Source: Bacteroidota bacterium | GTDB lineage: Bacteria; Bacteroidota; Bacteroidia; Chitinophagales; Chitinophagaceae | Assembly (NCBI GenBank): GCA_023412975.1 | Contig: JAEZRB010000310.1 | Coordinates: 1 to 6,151, forward strand | Direction of reading: 5' to 3' | DNA length: 6,151 nt | Part shown: positions 1-6,151 of the stretch, piece after piece | Position numbering within the stretch: position 1 is the stretch's first letter | How the letters are laid out: each line of letters starts with the position of its first letter | The notes under the pieces: generated by a model | Told to the model about the DNA's origin: nothing | What the model saw: only the letters and a program-made list of their open reading frames with translations | Databases searched by the model: none | Translations under genes and position numbers: made by a program

Positions 1-709
1 GGTCAGCAGTGCGGGAAGCACCATTGAGTTTACCGGTTTCTTTCACTTCATTAAAACTGGATGTATAGGCTTCACTGGTGATCGCCGGGGGAGCAGCGGG
101 ACGAAACTGAGATTTGTTTTCCAGTGAGAACATCTTGATATTTTCCCAATGTGGTGCAAATACAAAACCGAAAGGCGGCACAGCCTGGTATACACCTGGT
201 GTATTGGAAGGAGGAATATTTCCAACCACTTCGCCGGCGGATCCGTCATTATCTCTTGCTGCAAGGATTGCTTCTCCCGCCTGTTTGCCCAGTTGCACAC
301 CACGGGCTTTGGCATCCGTTTCAGGTATAGCCCGGAGCGATGCCTGCAAAGCTGAATCCAGATAATCTTTTTTACCCGGGATCTCGTGCACTAATACGGT
401 GTGAGCCGCACTGGCTGCTGCCGCTATCGGGTCAGCACCGGCATCGCTGCCTGTAAATGCATATACCTGGTACCTGGGTTGTATGGCATTGACCGCATCA
501 TGGATCGCGATTTGTGTCATGGCATTGATGCGGGACGCCATCAATGAGTGCTGGTAGCTGGTTCCACCAAATGCATGGTATGCAATTTCATTCCACGCCA
601 AAACTACAGTGCCAGGAATTTTTTCTTTTTCATTTGTTGACTCGTTTTTCCTGTCGCAGGAGGTAATGATCATCATCAATGATGTGATCAATACAAAAAT
701 CTTGTTCAT
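1..709 (-). CDS. vanadium-dependent haloperoxidase / PAP2-superfamily lipoprotein, 3' end missing
   Basis: This frame is open from ATG at 709 to the window edge, giving 236 residues with the C-terminus missing. The N-terminus is a lipoprotein signal: MNK, a hydrophobic run, and a lipobox I-T-S-C with the acylated Cys at residue 18, so the product should be membrane-anchored outside the cytoplasm. The body matches the N-terminal half of the vanadium haloperoxidase family: a W-N-E motif at 39-41, A-M-T-Q-I-A-I-H-D-A-V-N-A-I at 63-76, an Ala-rich helix near 92-101, a P-G-V-Y segment, Q-F-R-P-A-A-P-P, N-E-V-K and S-R-T at the edge, where the family usually continues into Q-T..A..F-W. The vanadate/phosphate-binding Lys, Arg, Ser-Gly-His and Arg/His residues lie in the missing half, so halide oxidation versus acid phosphatase activity cannot be decided. 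A 126-bp gap separates it from the response regulator upstream, and I see no convincing terminator there. Family call is firm; substrate is unknown. Confidence 0.85.
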   Translation of the reverse strand, partial: MNKIFVLITSLMMIITSCDRKNESTNEKEKIPGTVVLAWNEIAYHAFGGTSYQHSLMASRINAMTQIAIHDAVNAIQPRYQVYAFTGSDAGADPIAAAASAAHTVLVHEIPGKKDYLDSALQASLRAIPETDAKARGVQLGKQAGEAILAARDNDGSAGEVVGNIPPSNTPGVYQAVPPFGFVFAPHWENIKMFSLENKSQFRPAAPPAITSEAYTSSFNEVKETGKLNGASRTAD

Positions 710-835
710 GTCTGTCTAATTTTATTGAGGCGTAAAATTGGCCGCTTACAGACAGGATTACAATAACCGAAAATGACGTACGAGTAACCTAAAGTGGGGG
801 AAATTGTTTGGCCTGGAATATGAGTAGAGTTTGCC

Positions 836-1483
836 TTACACAATCCTTTGATTGATCGCTTTGGCTACAACTTCAGTGAGGGAAGCGACATGTAATTTTT
901 CGTAAATCTTTTTTACATGCGAACGTACGGTTTCATAGCTGATATTGAGTTCGGCGCCGATCATCTTATAGCTAAGCCCATTGACCAGGCAGGAAAGAAC
1001 TTCCTTCTCCCTAGCAGTAAGATGGTAATCGGGAGCTTCTTCCGGTTTTATGACTGAAGAAACGGATTGCATTTTATTTAGCACCTTCCTGGCAATGGAA
1101 GGGCTCATGGGTGAACCGCCATATTGTAGCTCATTGATCGAGTCAACGAGTTTTGTATTCAGAAAATTTTTCAAAATATAACCCGACGCCCCGGCGCAAA
1201 TCGAGTCGAATACGCGGTCGTCATCCTCAAACACCGTTTGCATCAATACCTGTACGTGGGGAAATTCTTTTTTGATCAGGGAAACGGCTTCGATTCCCGT
1301 CATGCCTGGCATTTCTATATCCATCAGTACGATATCGGGTTTGGCTTCCCGCATATCTTCGATGCAGTCCAGTACATGGCTGAAAGATCCCACCACTTCG
1401 AACTGGGGAACAGTGTCCAGTAAAAGGCTTATGCTTTCCCGGATGTTTTTGTTGTCGTCGAATATGGCGATGCGCAGGCTCAT
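836..1483 (-). CDS. NarL/LuxR-type two-component response regulator
   Basis: A 215-residue DNA-binding response regulator. Residues 1-120 are a receiver domain: acidic pair Asp9/Asp10, phospho-acceptor Asp55 in L-M-D-I-E-M-P-G, switch Thr83 and Lys105. Residues 154-215 form a LuxR/NarL-type helix-turn-helix beginning L-T-A-R-E-K-E-V-L, with recognition helix S-Y-E-T-V-R-S-H-V-K-K-I-Y-E-K-L. Length and domain order are standard for the family. I chose ATG 1483 because the product then begins M-S-L-R-I-A-I-F-D-D, the usual receiver start. An in-frame TTG at 1528 would add 15 residues that belong to no domain. Neither start has a clear Shine-Dalgarno sequence, which is normal in Bacteroidota. 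The gene follows the propeller kinase on the same strand by 53 bp, so the two are almost certainly co-transcribed, and this protein should receive phosphate from that kinase. Target genes are unknown; the haloperoxidase-like gene next door is a candidate only by position. Confidence 0.93.
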   Translation of the reverse strand: MSLRIAIFDDNKNIRESISLLLDTVPQFEVVGSFSHVLDCIEDMREAKPDIVLMDIEMPGMTGIEAVSLIKKEFPHVQVLMQTVFEDDDRVFDSICAGASGYILKNFLNTKLVDSINELQYGGSPMSPSIARKVLNKMQSVSSVIKPEEAPDYHLTAREKEVLSCLVNGLSYKMIGAELNISYETVRSHVKKIYEKLHVASLTEVVAKAINQRIV

Positions 1484-1536
1484 GTAGGAATGTTTATATA
1501 AAGTTCTGGTAAAAAATGCCTTTAGCAATCCCCAAA

Positions 1537-4500
1537 TCAGGGGATAGGGAAACTTAAGGTCACCGTGGTGCCCTTACCGGGTTCGGATTCAATCCTGCAA
1601 CTCCCCTTCATCTCCTTCGCACGCATCTGCATATTTCGCACCCCGTTGCCGGCCAGGCTGGCGGTTGACTTTGACTGTTGGATATCAAAACCTTTGCCGT
1701 CGTCTTTCACGGTTATCTTCAACACGTGATGCAGGGTGCTGATCTCCACCCAGATATTTTTACAACCGGAATATTTTAGCGCGTTATTGATCGCTTCCTT
1801 GAAAATGAGATAGAAATTCTTGCGTTTGTTCATTTCCAGGTGCAGGTGCTGTACGCTCATTTCATAACTGAAATGGAATTTAATCTCCTGGGTAGCCAGC
1901 AGGGGCCTCGCAAAAGACTCCATTCTCTGCAGGATAGTAGCCATATTATCGTTGCGGGGATTGATGGCCCACACGATATCATTCATTTCGGAGATCATTT
2001 CGCTGGAAGTTGCGCTGATCTTTTCCAGGGTGTCCTGTAAAGGCTCCATACGATTTTGCTCCTTATATATCTTGGCCACCTGGCTATATACCGAAATACT
2101 GCTAAGGGTCGATCCTACATTGTCGTGCAGGTCCTGCGCAATTTTATTTCGGATATTCTGTCGTTTCAGCAGTTCATTGATGCGATAGCGGTAGATCGCA
2201 TACACACATATTGAGATCAGGGCGGCTGCGAGGGTATAAAACCACCAGGTCTTCCAAACCGGCGGTTTGATCCGGATCCTGATGGAAGCAATCTCTGAGC
2301 CCCAGGCACCGGGCTTATTAGTGGCTCTAACCTTAAATATATATTCACCATTATCGAGATTGGTATAGTTAACCTGGTTGCCGGTGCCGTCAGAAACCCA
2401 GTCTTCATCAACACCTTCAAGTTTGTGCGAATATTGTACGGGATAACCCGTCTGGAAAGCCGGGGCGGCAAACTCGATAGAGAAAAAGTTTTCGTCGTAT
2501 TTCAAAACTATTTGCTTTTCAAAAAGCAGGTGACTATGCGAGGTATTGAAAATTTTAAAATCGGTCAGGAAAACTTTTGGTTGTTCATAGATATCCCGCA
2601 CCCCGCCGGGCTGAAAAGAGATATAGTAATTCAGTCCTGCGAGATAAAACTTTCCTTTTTCATCTTTAAAGATATGGCCTTTCACCCCGCCTGATTTTTC
2701 AAGATCCGGCAACTGGTATGTGGTGTATGATTTATGATAAGGATCGTATTTATGAAGATTACCGTTGGCGATCACCCAAACATTTCCATTGTCGTCGGTT
2801 TGCAGACCTTCAGCCAGGTTATGTGAGTCCGTGATGTGTTCGAAAGTTTTGGTTTTGGTATTAAAATAATGCAGCCCCCCGCCATAGGTACTCACCCAAA
2901 GATTACCTTTCGCATCTTCCACCATATCATAAATATTGTTATTGCTGATACTCCTGTTGTCGCCGGGGATATTGCTATAATATTTTATGGTAGGCATGGA
3001 ATGATTTATCCATTCACCCAACCCATTTTTAGTGGTGGCGATCCAGATCTGTCCGCTCCGTGTTTTATAAAATTTCCTCACCAGGTTATCCCTTAAATTG
3101 AAATTTTTGATGATCTGCCTGACGCTATCCTGTCGGGAAACCCATTGTGCTGTTGTGAAATCGTAGTAGGTGAAATAGTGACCGTATGGCGCTACCATCA
3201 ATACCGGATGACCTTCAATGGTATCCGTCACCATCGACACCACCCTTGATTCGATGATCCTGCTCATCACGATATCCTTTTCAGTATTGGGGAGTATTTG
3301 CGGTATGAATCCTGGTTGGGTGAGCCTGAACAGTGAGAAGTCGGTACCGATATAGAGATTGGAATGTTCATCGCGGAAAAATTTTGTGACGGCCAGTTCT
3401 TCACCTTTGTATTTGATGGGGAAATGTTGAAAGGAACCATCTTTTTTATTTTTCCGGTAAATGCCCTGGCTTGTTCCAATCAGCAGGTCACCGTTGTCAT
3501 CGACTAAGAAATCATATACTGTCTTAGCCTCACTGGTCTCAGGTAAAAAGGTCTGCTGGAATTTTTGTAGCAAAGGATTATAAACGCTGACCCCCCTGGT
3601 GGTACCAATCCAGACTATACCCGCATCATCAATATAGATACAGTTGACCCTGTTATCAGCCAGTGAACCTTCCCTGGCGGGGTCGTGTTTGAACTGGAAG
3701 AATTTTTTTGTAGCAGGGTGAAACATGTGCAAACCTTCATACTGGCCACCGATCCAGATATGTTCGTGCCGGTCTTCTGCAAAGGCAAGTGGATCATCGC
3801 CAGGGAACGAAAGAGGTTCGGCGCCGGGTCCAAAAACTTCCTCCTTCTTATCTGGTGATACCCGGTACACTACTTTATCCCATGATCCGATCCACATATT
3901 ATTCTTACTGTCTTTGAAAAGCGTTGAAACAGTCTGGTGTGGCAGCCTGGCATATACATCGTTATATCTTGGGTCTTCTTCAAATGCCAGTGTGGATGGA
4001 TTGATCTTTAAAAGGCCGCCGCCCTGCCGGCCCGCCCAGATTTCACCGTTGGGACCAATAGCCAGGTCGAGGTAAGTCCTGGATCGGCGCTGGACGGGTT
4101 CGCTATAAATTTCAGATCGGGGATCGAACCGAAGGATACCATGACCACTGGTCGCCAGCCAAAGATTTCCTTGTTGATCTTCAACCATTGCATTGATCAC
4201 GTTGGCCAGTATGGAATTAGTATCGGATGTAGAATGCTTGAACTGCCGGAATTGCGAGGAAGGTGGCATTCGGTAATCGTATCTTGTCAAACCGCCATCA
4301 GCCGTGGCGATCCAGATCACACCTGATTTATCTTCCAGCAGGTCGGTGATGATATTGCCGGAGATGCTGGCGGAATTGGATGGCGAATGTCTGAATATTT
4401 CAAACCGGTATCCATCATATCGGTTCAGACCATCGTCGGTACCCAGCCAGACAAAACCACGCTGATCCTGGATTATGCAATTGACCTTGTTGTGTGAAAG

Positions 4501-4617
4501 CCCGTGGCTGGTATTGAGATTGCGGAAATAAAGTGATAGCGGTTGTGCCTGCACAACCAGGTCCGAAAGAAGTAAGATGTATGCGAAGAGTATTCTCATC
4601 AGCTGCGTAAAGGTCAT
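1537..4617 (-). CDS. two-component sensor histidine kinase with periplasmic Reg_prop double propeller and Y_Y_Y domain
   Basis: A 1026-residue membrane sensor kinase. Residues 1-24 are a signal peptide ending V-Q-A. Residues 30 to about 670 hold Reg_prop blades with G-x-[IVL]-W-[IVL]-[GA]-T signatures near 54, 99, 150, 191, 239, 285, 333, 376, 419, 522, 571, 611 and 655. A degenerate blade near 470 would make 14, enough for two seven-bladed propellers. A Y_Y_Y domain spans about 705-783 and a single transmembrane helix about 791-809. The HisKA_3 dimerisation domain carries the phospho-acceptor His831 in D-L-H-D-N-V-G-S-T-L. The HATPase_c domain follows, with N-box N944/N945 and G1 box D-D-G-K-G-F at 972-977, then a G-N-G-V-R-N-M G2 box, and the protein ends there. 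Related hybrid regulators carry a fused receiver and AraC domain; this one does not, and the NarL-type regulator 53 bp downstream fills that role. The ligand is unknown. ATG 4599 (Met7) is an alternative start that also leaves a signal peptide. Confidence 0.95.
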   Translation of the reverse strand: MTFTQLMRILFAYILLLSDLVVQAQPLSLYFRNLNTSHGLSHNKVNCIIQDQRGFVWLGTDDGLNRYDGYRFEIFRHSPSNSASISGNIITDLLEDKSGVIWIATADGGLTRYDYRMPPSSQFRQFKHSTSDTNSILANVINAMVEDQQGNLWLATSGHGILRFDPRSEIYSEPVQRRSRTYLDLAIGPNGEIWAGRQGGGLLKINPSTLAFEEDPRYNDVYARLPHQTVSTLFKDSKNNMWIGSWDKVVYRVSPDKKEEVFGPGAEPLSFPGDDPLAFAEDRHEHIWIGGQYEGLHMFHPATKKFFQFKHDPAREGSLADNRVNCIYIDDAGIVWIGTTRGVSVYNPLLQKFQQTFLPETSEAKTVYDFLVDDNGDLLIGTSQGIYRKNKKDGSFQHFPIKYKGEELAVTKFFRDEHSNLYIGTDFSLFRLTQPGFIPQILPNTEKDIVMSRIIESRVVSMVTDTIEGHPVLMVAPYGHYFTYYDFTTAQWVSRQDSVRQIIKNFNLRDNLVRKFYKTRSGQIWIATTKNGLGEWINHSMPTIKYYSNIPGDNRSISNNNIYDMVEDAKGNLWVSTYGGGLHYFNTKTKTFEHITDSHNLAEGLQTDDNGNVWVIANGNLHKYDPYHKSYTTYQLPDLEKSGGVKGHIFKDEKGKFYLAGLNYYISFQPGGVRDIYEQPKVFLTDFKIFNTSHSHLLFEKQIVLKYDENFFSIEFAAPAFQTGYPVQYSHKLEGVDEDWVSDGTGNQVNYTNLDNGEYIFKVRATNKPGAWGSEIASIRIRIKPPVWKTWWFYTLAAALISICVYAIYRYRINELLKRQNIRNKIAQDLHDNVGSTLSSISVYSQVAKIYKEQNRMEPLQDTLEKISATSSEMISEMNDIVWAINPRNDNMATILQRMESFARPLLATQEIKFHFSYEMSVQHLHLEMNKRKNFYLIFKEAINNALKYSGCKNIWVEISTLHHVLKITVKDDGKGFDIQQSKSTASLAGNGVRNMQMRAKEMKGSCRIESEPGKGTTVTLSFPIP

Positions 4618-4660
4618 AAAAAATAAAAATACCCTTTCACGAATGGAAAGGATATTTTTA
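4618..4660 (-). terminator. hairpin plus T6 tract between the GIN gene and the kinase
   Basis: Read on the minus strand, TAAAAATATCCTTTC (4660-4646) pairs with GAAAGGGTATTTTTA (4638-4624) over 15 positions with one G-U pair and a 7-nt loop, CATTCGT. TTTTTT (4623-4618) follows. The hairpin begins 19 nt after the GIN-gene stop codon, which is the geometry of an intrinsic terminator for that gene. The T tract runs directly into the kinase ATG at 4617, leaving no visible room for a separate kinase promoter downstream of it. It may therefore act as a partial terminator or attenuator. The plus-strand reading has a C-A mismatch at the wobble position and lacks a long T tract after it, so minus-strand use is favoured. 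Confidence 0.7.
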
Positions 4661-4679
4661 AATCACCCGTATGTCCCCA

Positions 4680-5171
4680 TCAATAAGCGCGTTTGCTTAT
4701 TGTACCGTTACTGAGGTATTTTACCTGGATTTCAGAATCGTTGAGTCCATGTGCTTCCACGGTGCCCATCGTGCGGATATGCACTTTGGAGGTGCCATCT
4801 ACATAAACGTCCAGTTTGGCCGTGGTAAGCGAACCGACCGTCTTTACATTGCTCGTTCCTTCAACGGTCAGCGTCTTTAGGTTATTGACGTAGAGATAAA
4901 CAACGGTTTTCTCTTTGGAAAACAAACCCCTGTCCGTGATAAAGAGAGATTTGTTGTTCAATAGAAGGTTGATCCGCTCGGAAGCGTCGTCACCCATAAT
5001 GACCGAATGTTCGTTGGCCGGCGCCTGCAACAGGACGATCTCCATGTCACCCGATACATTGATGTGTTCTACATTTCCTGCGTTCAGGATCACCCGGGCA
5101 GGTTCGTTAGCTAATACCGGCAGCAAACCAATCGTAAGCGCCAGCAATAAAAGGGATAGTTTTTGTTTCAT
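4680..5171 (-). CDS. exported GIN-domain (DUF2807) protein, short form
   Basis: A 163-residue protein with a signal peptide (M-K-Q-K, a Leu-rich core, V-L-A at 19-21, predicted cleavage after Ala21) and no lipobox Cys, so it is expected to be periplasmic or further exported. The mature part resembles the DUF2807 'head GIN domain' family: an opening strand V-E-H-I-N-V-S-G-D-M-E-I-V-L-L-Q, a middle L-T-V-E-G-T-S-N-V-K-T-V-G-S-L, then D-V-Y-V-D-G-T-S-K-V-H-I, with regular alternating strand-turn spacing suggesting a beta-helix-like fold. Family members known to me are often above 200 residues; here some C-terminal rungs seem absent, although the reading frame ends cleanly. The biochemical role of the family is unsettled; an adhesin-like or envelope role is only a family-name guess. 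It starts at ATG 5171 with an A/T-rich upstream and no Shine-Dalgarno. It lies upstream of the propeller kinase on the same strand and divergent from a LytS-type kinase, so a link to envelope signalling is plausible but inferred. Confidence 0.75.
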   Translation of the reverse strand: MKQKLSLLLLALTIGLLPVLANEPARVILNAGNVEHINVSGDMEIVLLQAPANEHSVIMGDDASERINLLLNNKSLFITDRGLFSKEKTVVYLYVNNLKTLTVEGTSNVKTVGSLTTAKLDVYVDGTSKVHIRTMGTVEAHGLNDSEIQVKYLSNGTISKRAY

Positions 5172-5180
5172 GATTTAAGG

Positions 5181-5233
5181 TTTAATGTTAGAGTTTAATG
5201 TTGTTGAATGTTGTTGAATATGGTTGAATGTGG
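5181..5233. repeat. five imperfect 10-bp direct repeats upstream of the GIN gene
   Basis: Plus-strand units are TTTAATGTTA (5181-5190), TTTAATGTTG (5194-5203), TTGAATGTTG (5204-5213), TTGAATATGG (5214-5223) and TTGAATGTGG (5224-5233). The last four abut exactly; the first is displaced by three bases. Read toward the GIN gene, the consensus is roughly C-[AC]-A-C-A-T-T-[AC]-A-A. A 10-bp period places the units on nearly one face of the DNA, which would suit cooperative regulator binding. The array ends 9 bases before the GIN start codon. It would fall in the 5' leader if the promoter candidate at 5253-5283 is correct. The repeats are directly visible; the regulatory role is inference. Confidence 0.7.
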
Positions 5234-5252
5234 TTGTTCGTCAAACGTGATG

Positions 5253-5283
5253 CAAATTTGCGTTCGATTCAGGCCTTTGACAA
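5253..5283 (-). promoter_or_regulatory. candidate Bacteroidota-type promoter for the GIN gene
   Basis: On the minus strand TTG (5283-5281) is followed after 20 bases by CAAATTTG (5260-5253). This matches the Bacteroidota -33 TTG / -7 TAnnTTTG pattern with one mismatch in the -7 box. It would start transcription around 5245, giving a leader of about 75 bases that contains the 10-bp repeats. The -7 box lies within the perfect palindrome GCAAATTTGC (5252-5261). The match is short and could be chance. Confidence 0.35.
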
Positions 5284-5503
5284 TCGCCTAAGCGGGTGGA
5301 AAGTCTCACTACTATTGGGGATACAGGAACCGGCTGCCTGAATCTGCGATTTATTCGTTTTAGGATTTTTTTCGGGGCATCTGCAATCCATCCACCCAAA
5401 ATCACAGTTCATCCCTTTAATTCGCAATCCATGTCGCGGCAGGGGGGTAATGATTTCAATCAAATAATTTAGATATAGCCGCATGACTGGATTATTTTAC
5501 AAT

Positions 5504-6151
5504 ATGAAAACGTTGAGCCATAATAGTAAGGAACGGCTTATCGGGATGCTGATCCTTCCGCCAGTGGCTATTACCATTAATTACTTCATTTTTGGGTCGG
5601 TTTATTTCGATAAATGGCGGAACTTCTTTTTACCCACTATTATTACCATAACGCTGGTACTCATCGTATACATCCTCTGCAGTATGGTAGCGACTATTTT
5701 ACTGAACCGTTACCCGGAATACAGCCAGACCTTTAAACGCATTGGCCTCGAACTACTTGGATTTATCGCGATCACGGTGGCGGCGATCACCATCTTATTC
5801 TTTGGTTTCGATTATATTGGCTTCCGGGGTATGCCCGTGATCATGAATAATTATCCCTGGGTGCTGGTGGTAGGCGTTGTGTGCAACCTGCTGGCTACCA
5901 GTTTCAACGAGGGCGCCGCCTTTTATGAAAAATGGCGGGAAGTGGTGGACGAAACTGATAATCTAAAAAGAGAAAATCTTCAAAGCCAGCTCGAAGGGCT
6001 CAAGGGCCAGGTCAACCCGCATTTCCTTTTCAACAGTCTCAACTCGCTCTCTTCCCTGATCAGTGTGGATGCTGAGAAGGCTGAGAAATTCCTTGACGAG
6101 ATGAGTAAGGTATACCGCTATCTCTTACGGACCAACGAAGAAGGACTCACC
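5504..6151 (+). CDS. LytS/YpdA-type membrane sensor histidine kinase, 3' end missing
   Basis: The frame is open from ATG 5504 to the window edge, 216 residues, C-terminus missing. Four hydrophobic segments at about 12-32, 43-66, 82-101 and 117-134 form a small membrane domain with no recognisable extracellular sensor. A charged helix (about 140-170, E-K-W-R-E-V-V-D-E-T-D-N-L-K-R-E-N-L) of coiled-coil character leads into the His_kinase domain with the hallmark Q-V-N-P-H-F-L-F-N-S-L-N motif; His173 is the expected phosphorylation site. The sequence ends near V-Y-R-Y-L-L-R, so the HATPase_c domain lies outside; full members are usually around 350 residues. An in-frame ATG at 5483 would add seven residues. 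I prefer 5504 because its upstream is A/T-rich and the product starts M-K with ten residues before the first helix. Kinases of this type normally pair with a LytTR response regulator encoded just downstream, which here would be beyond the window. Confidence 0.9.
   Translation, partial: MKTLSHNSKERLIGMLILPPVAITINYFIFGSVYFDKWRNFFLPTIITITLVLIVYILCSMVATILLNRYPEYSQTFKRIGLELLGFIAITVAAITILFFGFDYIGFRGMPVIMNNYPWVLVVGVVCNLLATSFNEGAAFYEKWREVVDETDNLKRENLQSQLEGLKGQVNPHFLFNSLNSLSSLISVDAEKAEKFLDEMSKVYRYLLRTNEEGLT

Larger units (their letters stand above)
5172..5503. other. divergent intergenic region between GIN gene and LytS-type kinase
   Basis: This 332-bp spacer separates two divergent genes. From left to right it holds five 10-bp direct repeats (5181-5233), a GCAAATTTGC palindrome (5252-5261) overlapping a minus-strand promoter candidate, and then about 200 bp (5284-5480) in which I see no gene or strong structure. 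Small items in that part are a T7 run at 5366-5372, a G6 run at 5442-5447, GCAATCCAT twice (5383 and 5424), and a TGATT/AATCA inverted pair at 5451-5462 close to the kinase start. I found no good plus-strand promoter match for the LytS-type kinase. Confidence 0.7.

Noticed and set aside
114..365. Short plus-strand open frames, and a minus-strand one at 43-315, inside the haloperoxidase-like gene.
   Set aside because: They overlap the strongly family-matching minus-strand frame that starts at 709 and runs off the window edge.
733..763. Possible promoter for the haloperoxidase-like gene: minus-strand TTG (763-761), 20 bases, CAATTTTA (740-733).
   Set aside because: Two mismatches to the TAnnTTTG box; too weak to annotate, although the spacing equals that of the GIN-gene candidate.
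1484..1528. N-terminal extension of the response regulator from TTG 1528.
   Set aside because: The extra 15 residues precede the canonical receiver start and correspond to no domain; a TTG start without a ribosome site is less likely than ATG 1483.
3725..4075. A 116-codon plus-strand open reading frame inside the kinase gene.
   Set aside because: It lies wholly antisense to the propeller region of a well-supported gene, with Ser/Pro-rich low-information sequence and no motif; an antisense shadow.
5383..5432. GCAATCCAT repeated at 5383-5391 and 5424-5432.
   Set aside because: A single 9-bp pair in a spacer of this size is reasonably expected by chance and has no symmetry or phasing support.
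5442..5447. G6 homopolymer upstream of the LytS-type kinase as a phase-variation tract.
   Set aside because: Too short for typical slippage-based switching and not placed between recognised promoter elements.
5451..5462. Small inverted pair TGATT/AATCA near the LytS-type kinase start as an operator.
   Set aside because: Five-base arms are too short to support an operator call without conservation data.
5269..5484. A 71-codon minus-strand open reading frame in the divergent spacer.
   Set aside because: No recognisable domain, Cys/Pro/Arg-rich composition unlike the neighbouring proteins, and it fills most of the region expected to hold promoters. Probably a chance open frame.

Overview
The window looks like a chromosomal piece of a Bacteroidota bacterium, most likely a Chitinophaga-like member of the Chitinophagaceae. 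Evidence for this is a sensor kinase with a periplasmic Reg_prop/Y_Y_Y architecture typical of that phylum, a GIN-domain (DUF2807) exported protein, a lipoprotein-type vanadium haloperoxidase homologue, weak or absent Shine-Dalgarno sequences, and an imperfect TTG-N20-CAAATTTG promoter candidate resembling the Bacteroidota -33/-7 consensus. The genus is inference.

Layout. Four genes read leftward (minus strand) and one reads rightward. From right to left on the minus strand these are a small exported GIN-domain protein (4680-5171), a large propeller-type sensor histidine kinase (1537-4617), its NarL/LuxR-type response regulator (836-1483), and the N-terminal 236 residues of a vanadium-dependent haloperoxidase-like lipoprotein (709 to beyond position 1). 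Divergent from the GIN gene, a LytS-type four-helix membrane histidine kinase starts near 5504 and runs off the right edge before its ATPase domain. The spacer between the divergent genes (5172-5503) carries five imperfect 10-bp direct repeats just in front of the GIN gene and a GCAAATTTGC palindrome that overlaps a promoter candidate.

How the genes may work together. The kinase at 1537-4617 has a signal peptide, about 14 propeller blades, a Y_Y_Y domain, one transmembrane helix, and HisKA_3 and HATPase_c domains. It has no fused receiver, so the adjacent 215-residue regulator with Asp55 and a C-terminal helix-turn-helix is the natural partner. A 15-bp hairpin with a T6 tract lies between the GIN gene and this kinase and ends directly at the kinase start codon. 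It could end the GIN transcript, or let only part of it read through into the kinase-regulator pair. The LytS-type kinase probably has a LytTR regulator beyond the window. The 10-bp repeats before the GIN gene are candidate regulator sites, but nothing in the sequence shows which of the two systems would use them.

No RNA gene, CRISPR array, insertion sequence or other mobile element was seen. The families are known ones. The less ordinary points are the arrangement (an exported GIN protein between two sensor kinases) and the two small non-coding elements flanking the GIN gene.
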